6,300 bases of DNA from NCBI GenBank assembly GCA_035526435.1, contig DATLCI010000227.1:1-6300 (forward strand), read 5' to 3'. Origin of the DNA: DATLCI01 sp035526435. GTDB taxonomy: Bacteria > Acidobacteriota > Terriglobia > Terriglobales > Acidobacteriaceae. The position numbers and the translations under genes were made by a program. Shown piece after piece: positions 1 through 4,266 of this stretch (its first letter is position 1; each line of letters begins with the position of its first letter). Below the pieces are notes generated by a model. The model worked only from the letters and a program-made list of their open reading frames with translations. It ran no database searches and was not told the origin of the DNA.

Positions 1-22
1 CGTTATCAAATCAGCTTTTGTT

Positions 23-28
23 GGGGGA
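23..28 (+). promoter_or_regulatory. Shine-Dalgarno-like GGGGGA before the catalase
   Basis: GGGGGA lies three bases before the ATG at 32. It is purine-rich and the only plausible ribosome binding site there, but the spacing is shorter than usual. The next in-frame ATG (56) has no better site and would remove the conserved N-terminus, so the ATG at 32 stands. Confidence 0.5.
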
Positions 29-31
29 CAT

Positions 32-904
32 ATGTATCATCACGTCAAAAAATTGATGTTTACCGTGAATGTGGGGACTCCCGACCCACGTTTCGGAAAT
101 ATGCTGCTGGAGCAGTTCGGCGGAGCCAATGGCGAACTGGCAGCCGCCATGCAGTATTCGATCCAGGGATTGAATTGCGAAGACCCGGAGCGCAAAGACC
201 TGCTGATGGACATCGGCACGGAAGAGTTGAGCCACCTGGAGATCGTGGGATCATTGATCCGCATGCATTTGAAGCCGATGAAGGATGACCGGGGCGCGGC
301 CGAAGCCGATCCGCTGGTAGCCATTGCCGGCGGCGGCGGAGTAAGCCTGTTCAACTCTATGGGCGACGCGTGGACTGCGGACTACCTGAAGATCACCGGC
401 GACCTGGCGGTGGACCTGCACAGCAACATTGCGGCGGAAGCCCGCGCCAAGATCGTCTATGAGCGGTTGATCTCATTCACCGACGACCTGGGCACAAAAG
501 AGGCCTTGCAGTTCTTGATGACCCGCGAGATCACGCACATGCGTGCCTTCGCTGCGGCGCTGGAGAGTATGGGCAAGGGCGCGTTCTCCATCGGCACCAT
601 TGAGCCCACGCCCGGACTCGTGGATGAGTACTTCAATGCGTCCACCGGAGAAGGAGAAGAAGGAGAGGCGGACTTTACCGGACCGTGGAACGAGGGGAAC
701 GGTCTTCACATTGTTGAGTCCGAGATGGTCGGAGGTAAGGGATTGGACGTTACCCCGTATGAACCCCAGCCCGGCACCGAGGAGGTCTCTCCCTTCGACT
801 CAACTCCGGTAGGACAGAAGAGTGGCAGGACGGGTGGGAACGGGAACGGAAAGAAGAGTGGCGCCAAAGCGTTGACCGCTGAGAAGCGCAAGAAGCGAGC
901 GTAG
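32..904 (+). CDS. Manganese (non-heme, KatN-type) catalase
   Basis: This 290-residue protein is a dimanganese catalase, which disproportionates hydrogen peroxide to water and oxygen in the cytoplasm. The four-helix ferritin-like core spans about residues 20-185. The expected Mn ligands are all visible: Glu35, Glu65 and His68 (the EELSH motif), Glu136 and His169 (the REITH motif). The 33-residue step from Glu136 to His169 matches the Lactobacillus plantarum enzyme (Glu148/His181), and Tyr42 is also kept. The conserved C-terminal stretch with TGPWNEG (about 215-221) is present. The last 25 or so residues are Gly/Asn/Lys-rich and end in KRKKRA, a basic tail outside the catalytic core. The ATG at 32 is chosen because the MYHHVKKL opening is family-typical and a GGGGGA lies at 23-28, although its spacing is short. 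Length is normal for the family. It converges on the ATPase gene. Regulation is not visible because only 31 upstream bases are present. Family assignment is very secure; activity is inferred from the intact ligands. Confidence 0.96.
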   Translation: MYHHVKKLMFTVNVGTPDPRFGNMLLEQFGGANGELAAAMQYSIQGLNCEDPERKDLLMDIGTEELSHLEIVGSLIRMHLKPMKDDRGAAEADPLVAIAGGGGVSLFNSMGDAWTADYLKITGDLAVDLHSNIAAEARAKIVYERLISFTDDLGTKEALQFLMTREITHMRAFAAALESMGKGAFSIGTIEPTPGLVDEYFNASTGEGEEGEADFTGPWNEGNGLHIVESEMVGGKGLDVTPYEPQPGTEEVSPFDSTPVGQKSGRTGGNGNGKKSGAKALTAEKRKKRA

Positions 905-915
905 AAGAGAGAGGT

Positions 916-933
916 TCACCTTGTTGAAGGTGG
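916..933 (+). other. Small hairpin after the catalase stop
   Basis: The arms CACCTT (917-922) and AAGGTG (927-932) pair perfectly around a GTTG loop, and a T-G wobble (916/933) extends the stem. It starts 12 bases after the catalase stop. No T-run follows, so it may be an mRNA 3'-end stabilising structure or part of a compound terminator rather than an intrinsic terminator on its own. Confidence 0.4.
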
Positions 934-936
934 GCA

Positions 937-984
937 GCAAAACGAAGAGCGTAGCGGAGATAGGGATGATCTCTCGCTACGCTC
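937..984 (-). terminator. Intrinsic terminator of the GspE-like gene, possibly bidirectional
   Basis: The arms at 947-961 (GAGCGTAGCG then GAGAT) and 969-984 (ATCTC, an extra T at 974, then CGCTACGCTC) form a 15-bp stem with a single bulge and a 7-base loop (962-968). Read on the minus strand, the stem is followed by TTCGTTTTGC (946-937), a moderately T-rich tail as in a rho-independent terminator. The stem lies 24 bases past the stop of the minus-strand ATPase gene. On the plus strand only a weak GAGATTTC follows, so termination of the catalase transcript is less certain, though the symmetrical stem between convergent genes could serve both. Confidence 0.7.
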
Positions 985-1007
985 GAGATTTCAAAACAAC
1001 GACAACG

Positions 1008-3137
1008 CTAGTCTTGTACTGACACCACTTGCAAGACTTCCTCGACGCTGGTCAAACCTTCCTTCAGCAGGATGCGCGCGTAGGACTTCAAATCGATCAT
1101 GCCGTTCTTGACGGCGCACTCGTGAATCTCTTCGGTGTTGGCGCCTTTGGCGACCATGGCGCGAATCTCCGAATTCAGCTTCATGACTTCGTAGATGCCG
1201 ATGCGTCCTTTTACGCCTTTTTGTCCGCAGTAGTCGCAGCCTTTGCCGGTGAAGACGACATCGTCTTTCGCCAAGCCCAGGTATCCGCGGGTGACGTCTT
1301 CGATCTCAGTCGGTTCTTTGCACTTCTGGCAGAGGCGCCGGGTAAGGCGCTGCGCCATCACGCCGACGGTGGAGGCCGACATCAGGAACGGCTCCACGCC
1401 CATCTCCCCCAGGCGGACGAATGCGCCGGCGGCGGAGTTAGTGTGCAGCGTGGTGAAGACCATGTGTCCGGTGAGCGCGGCTTCCACGGCGATCTGCGCG
1501 GTCTCTTTGTCGCGGGTCTCGCCCACGAGGATGACGTCAGGATCCTGCCGCAGGAAGGCGCGGAGGATGCGGGCAAAGTCGAGTCCGATATCTTTGTTGG
1601 CCTGGATCTGGACCACGCCCGCGAGGTCGTACTCGATGGGATCTTCAGCGGTGGAGATATTGATGCCGGGCTCGTTGATCTCCGCCAGCGCGGAGTAGAG
1701 CGTCGTCGTTTTACCGGAGCCGGTGGGGCCGGTCACGTACATGATGCCGTAAGGCTGACTCACGAGTTCACGGACAAGCTTCAACACGGGCTCATGACTG
1801 ATGACTTTGTCGAGGCCGAGCGTGGTGTTGGATTTGTCGAGGATACGCATACAAATCTTCTCGCCCCACTTGGCGGGGACGGAAGAGACGCGGAAGTCGA
1901 TAGGCTTGCCTTCCATCTGGACGCTGATGCGGCCGTCCTGGGGCAGACGTTTTTCGGAGATGTCGAGCTTGGAGATGATCTTCAGGCGGCTGACGAGGCC
2001 GAGCTGAACTTTTTTCGGCAAGTTCTGGACGACCTGGAGCACGCCGTCAATGCGGAAGCGGACTTGAACGTCCTTTTCCATGGGCTCAATGTGAATGTCT
2101 GAGGTGCCTTGCTTGATGGCGAGGCCGAGGATGGAATTGGCGAGGCGAATGATGGGCGCGTCTTCCGAGGCGTTCATCAATTCCTGCTTGTTGTCTGAGG
2201 TGACCTGCGCGTTGAGGTCTTCGGTCATCTGCAAGTCGCGGATGATGTCGGATTGCATCATGTCCACGGTGACTTCCGCCTTGGGCGCGGAGACGAGGTC
2301 AGCGGCCGCGCCGGGCTTCGATCCAGCAGTGGCGTCTTCCTCTTTTTTGGTGAGCGCCACGTACGTGGTGTTCATGAACTTGCGGAAGTCGTCTTCAGTG
2401 ACGATGACCGGTTCGATCATGACGCCTTTGATCACGCGACGAATGTCGTCGAGCGCGATGATGTTGTTCGGGTTGGTCATGGCGAGCGTGAGCCGATTGT
2501 TGGCGAAGGCGACGGGCAGCACGCGATGCTGCACCATCATGGGCTGCGGCAGAAGCTGCAAGACGCGCGGATCGATCTGCATCTTGGCCAGATTGATGAA
2601 CTCAATGCCAACTTGCTGCGATGCGACCTCTACGCGGTCGGCCAGGATGGTGGTGAGCGCCAGGCCGATCTTGGGGTACTGCATGAAGAGCTCGTGAAAG
2701 TCTTTTTGCTCGAGGACGGCGCAGGTGGTCGGCTGAATGGCGCTGACGGAGGCGGTGCGCGGCTTGCCGGTGAGCAATGACATCTCGCCAAAGTTCTGGC
2801 CGGGGCCCATCTCGGTGAGGAGGAAGTCGATGCCGGTGTTGGGATCTTTTTTGCGGATCTCCACCAGGCCGGCGGTGAGGAAGAACATGGAATTGCCGGG
2901 CGCGCCTTCCCGCACGATGATCTGGTTGGGCGGAAAGTCGCGGCGCTTCATGCGCTTGACCACCTGCTGACATTCGTCCACGGAGAGGCCGCTGAAGAGC
3001 TTGATGCGCTGGAGGAAATGGAGCGGCTGCGCCTCAGTGGAATTGACCGGCGGGGCCGAGGATTCGAGCGTGGCCTCAGGCTTGACCGGGATGCTGACAT
3101 TGGTGGACATGACTTTTGGCGTGGCAGGTGTCGCCAT
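1008..3137 (-). CDS. GspE/PilB-family assembly ATPase with N-terminal cyclic-nucleotide-binding domain
   Basis: This 709-residue cytoplasmic ATPase belongs to the type II secretion/type IV pilus assembly family, which hydrolyses ATP at the inner membrane to drive pilin or pseudopilin assembly. Residues 1-38 are a Pro/Ser/Thr-rich tail. Residues 39-170 form a CRP/PKA-like cyclic-nucleotide-binding domain with a phosphate-binding cassette at 116-131 (FGEMSLLTGKPRTASV); the key Glu118 and Arg127 are kept. Residues 178-262 match the C-terminal half of the T2SSE_N/MshEN domain (IDP and LLP motifs at 188-197). A linker runs to about 320, followed by the N2 domain (TSDIHIEP, 345-352) and the ATPase core: Walker A GPTGSGKT (470-477), Asp box AEDPIEY (497-503), Walker B ILVGETRD (536-543) and His box with TTLHTN (562-567). 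A tetracysteine zinc site is seen at Cys603, 606, 634 and 637. The start has a good AAGGAGA nine bases upstream. All catalytic motifs are intact. No pilT, pilC, gspD or pilin gene is in view, so PilB versus GspE cannot be settled. Confidence 0.95.
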   Translation of the reverse strand: MATPATPKVMSTNVSIPVKPEATLESSAPPVNSTEAQPLHFLQRIKLFSGLSVDECQQVVKRMKRRDFPPNQIIVREGAPGNSMFFLTAGLVEIRKKDPNTGIDFLLTEMGPGQNFGEMSLLTGKPRTASVSAIQPTTCAVLEQKDFHELFMQYPKIGLALTTILADRVEVASQQVGIEFINLAKMQIDPRVLQLLPQPMMVQHRVLPVAFANNRLTLAMTNPNNIIALDDIRRVIKGVMIEPVIVTEDDFRKFMNTTYVALTKKEEDATAGSKPGAAADLVSAPKAEVTVDMMQSDIIRDLQMTEDLNAQVTSDNKQELMNASEDAPIIRLANSILGLAIKQGTSDIHIEPMEKDVQVRFRIDGVLQVVQNLPKKVQLGLVSRLKIISKLDISEKRLPQDGRISVQMEGKPIDFRVSSVPAKWGEKICMRILDKSNTTLGLDKVISHEPVLKLVRELVSQPYGIMYVTGPTGSGKTTTLYSALAEINEPGINISTAEDPIEYDLAGVVQIQANKDIGLDFARILRAFLRQDPDVILVGETRDKETAQIAVEAALTGHMVFTTLHTNSAAGAFVRLGEMGVEPFLMSASTVGVMAQRLTRRLCQKCKEPTEIEDVTRGYLGLAKDDVVFTGKGCDYCGQKGVKGRIGIYEVMKLNSEIRAMVAKGANTEEIHECAVKNGMIDLKSYARILLKEGLTSVEEVLQVVSVQD

Positions 3138-3146
3138 GGTGAAAAA

Positions 3147-3153
3147 TCTCCTT
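3147..3153 (-). promoter_or_regulatory. Shine-Dalgarno of the GspE-like gene
   Basis: On the minus strand AAGGAGA (3153 to 3147) sits nine bases before the ATG at 3137. This near-consensus site decides for the 3137 start over the in-frame ATG at 3110 (Met10). Confidence 0.85.
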
Positions 3154-3170
3154 AGTACGGGCCTGTGCGG

Positions 3171-3199
3171 AGAACAAAAACGCTTCCGGGCAGGGAAGC
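3171..3199 (-). terminator. Terminator-like hairpin with T-run, ahead of the GspE-like gene
   Basis: On the minus strand GCTTCC (3199-3194), a six-base loop CTGCCC and GGAAGC (3187-3182) form a 6-bp stem, followed by G and then five T's (3180-3176) and GTTCT. This has the layout of an intrinsic terminator. It lies 85 bases after the stop of the exported-protein gene, so it may end that transcript. It also lies between a candidate promoter (3232-3237) and the ATPase gene, so it could act as an attenuator in the leader. The stem is short, so its strength is uncertain. Confidence 0.5.
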
Positions 3200-3231
3200 A
3201 GTCATGAGCTCTTAGCCGGGGGAGTCGGTGG

Positions 3232-3262
3232 ATTATATACCAGTTGGATAACAGTAAAAGCA
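3232..3262 (-). promoter_or_regulatory. Candidate promoter for the GspE-like gene
   Basis: The minus strand carries a perfect TATAAT (3237 to 3232). The best -35 is weak: TTTACT at 3258-3253, four of six consensus matches with a short 15-base spacer. Transcription would start near 3225 and give a leader of about 90 bases that contains the terminator-like hairpin at 3171-3199. The -10 box is convincing by sequence only. Confidence 0.4.
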
Positions 3263-3283
3263 GGAAATCCGCCTGAGAAAGCC

Positions 3284-4162
3284 CTATTGGTGATAGGTGA
3301 GGACGGTCATCAGCACGTGGACGAACTCGCGGTCATCTTTCACCGGGGCGATAAAGGTTACGGGGTCGGCGTCGGCGCCGGGCTGGGGCGTGAAGACGAT
3401 CTGGAGCCGGGGCACGGGGTCAGCAGCGATGCGGCCATAACTCACGCTGATGGGGTGTCCGATGAAATCCTGCTGAAGGCTCCACTCGGCTAATGCTTTG
3501 GCGGGGGTGCCGACGGTGTAGGCGATCTGGGGCTCATTGGGCTGGGTGAGGGTTCCGGAACTATTCTCGCCGACGGTGTGGGTGACGCGGCCGTGGGTGA
3601 TGATAGCGTTGGCGGGGTCTTTCTCCAACTTGATGCGGCGGAAGGGGATGCGCATGAAGGTGGGCTGGTCCGGACGCGCGGGATAACTCAGCGCCGTGAG
3701 CAGAATCTCAGCAAGCTGCTGCGAGTTGGCGTAGAGGGAGCGGAAGCGAAGCTTGTCGCGAGTGAAATAAACGTCGGCCTGGTGGCCGCGTTTCAAGTGG
3801 AGTCCGATGAAGCGCACGGGGCGTCCGGCGATGGAAGTGTTCTCTTCGATGATGGAGGATGGCCCGGGCACGAGATCAATGTCATAGGTCGAGGGCATGT
3901 GCGGCTTCGTGACGTCGGCCTCCGCGCCATGCGGAGAAGGCGCGTAGGTGGACTGGGGGACGTCCGTCTGCGGCGCGGAGATGCCAAACTCATATTCAAT
4001 GCGCGGACCGTTGGCGCGTTGGATGGTGCCGGCCTTGTCCGCGTTCTTGCCGGAGGCGGGCAGGTGCTCATACTGCGGCAAAAGCTTGATGCTGCCGGGC
4101 GGCGGAGTTTGGGCCGCGAGCATGGCTGAGAACAGCAGGACAAACGGCAAAAGCTTTCGCAT
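3284..4162 (-). CDS. Exported protein of unknown function with an internal duplication
   Basis: I do not recognise a family for this 292-residue protein. Residues 1-18 are a typical Sec signal peptide: MRKLL, a hydrophobic core, then an AMLAA-QT cleavage-like site. No lipobox cysteine follows and there is no other membrane segment, so the mature protein is probably periplasmic or secreted. The body looks like two diverged copies of one domain. GTIQRANGPRIEYEFG (45-60) aligns with GTLTQPNEPQIAYTVG (203-218), with seven of 16 residues identical. The segment ending SQQLAEILLTALSY (147-160) matches DREFVHVLMTVLTY (277-290), and both copies share an IAGRPV/FIGHPI turn (111-116, 233-238) and a VYFT/IVFT strand (131-134, 255-258). 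The first copy carries an extra Pro-rich insert (about 61-108). No catalytic motif is evident. It is divergent from the kinase gene and upstream of, but probably not co-transcribed with, the ATPase gene. The ATG start is supported by the signal peptide, not by a Shine-Dalgarno, which is absent. Confidence 0.88.
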   Translation of the reverse strand: MRKLLPFVLLFSAMLAAQTPPPGSIKLLPQYEHLPASGKNADKAGTIQRANGPRIEYEFGISAPQTDVPQSTYAPSPHGAEADVTKPHMPSTYDIDLVPGPSSIIEENTSIAGRPVRFIGLHLKRGHQADVYFTRDKLRFRSLYANSQQLAEILLTALSYPARPDQPTFMRIPFRRIKLEKDPANAIITHGRVTHTVGENSSGTLTQPNEPQIAYTVGTPAKALAEWSLQQDFIGHPISVSYGRIAADPVPRLQIVFTPQPGADADPVTFIAPVKDDREFVHVLMTVLTYHQ

Positions 4163-4173
4163 GGTAGGAGAGG

Positions 4174-4179
4174 ATTTTA
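4174..4179 (-). promoter_or_regulatory. Candidate -10 box very close to the exported-protein start
   Basis: The minus strand has TAAAAT (4179 to 4174) ending 11 bases before the ATG at 4162. Transcription would begin near 4167, leaving about five untranslated bases. The bases between box and ATG are pyrimidine-rich (CCTCTCCTACC) and offer no ribosome binding site. No convincing -35 hexamer was found. Confidence 0.35.
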
Positions 4180-4251
4180 CTCTGTTTGGCGTGCGGGACG
4201 TCGAACTGCGCCGTGAGACATTTGGCTGGCTTCAGTGCATGGAAACAAGGA

Positions 4252-4257
4252 TATAAT
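4252..4257 (+). promoter_or_regulatory. Candidate -10 box (TATAAT) very close to the kinase start
   Basis: A perfect TATAAT ends nine bases before the ATG at 4267, so transcription would begin near 4264 with a leader of only a few bases. AAGGA at 4247-4251 is 15 bases from the ATG, too far for a normal Shine-Dalgarno, and would lie upstream of the predicted transcript start. The -35 region (around 4229-4234, GCTTCA) is poor. Confidence 0.45.
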
Positions 4258-4266
4258 CGCGCACCC

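Noticed and set aside
1029..2102. A 357-codon plus-strand open frame opposite the ATPase gene
   Set aside because: It lies wholly antisense to an ATPase whose motifs are all intact, shows no recognisable domain, and is rich in Asp/Ala/Gly/His as expected for the complement of a GC-biased gene.
2095..2780. Two further plus-strand open frames (200 and 175 codons) opposite the ATPase N-terminal half
   Set aside because: They overlap each other and the clear CNB and T2SSE_N coding sequence, and show no recognisable domain.
3578..4129. A 183-codon plus-strand open frame opposite the exported-protein gene
   Set aside because: The minus-strand frame has a signal peptide and repeated domain blocks; the plus-strand frame has neither and is a composition artefact.
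4247..4251. AAGGA as Shine-Dalgarno of the kinase
   Set aside because: It is 15 bases from the ATG and would lie upstream of the transcript start predicted from the overlapping TATAAT region.
4222..4266. Upstream in-frame TTG (4222) as an alternative kinase start
   Set aside because: No ribosome binding site precedes it, and the MPLTIGSQLGPYEI opening from the ATG at 4267 is already typical of the kinase family.
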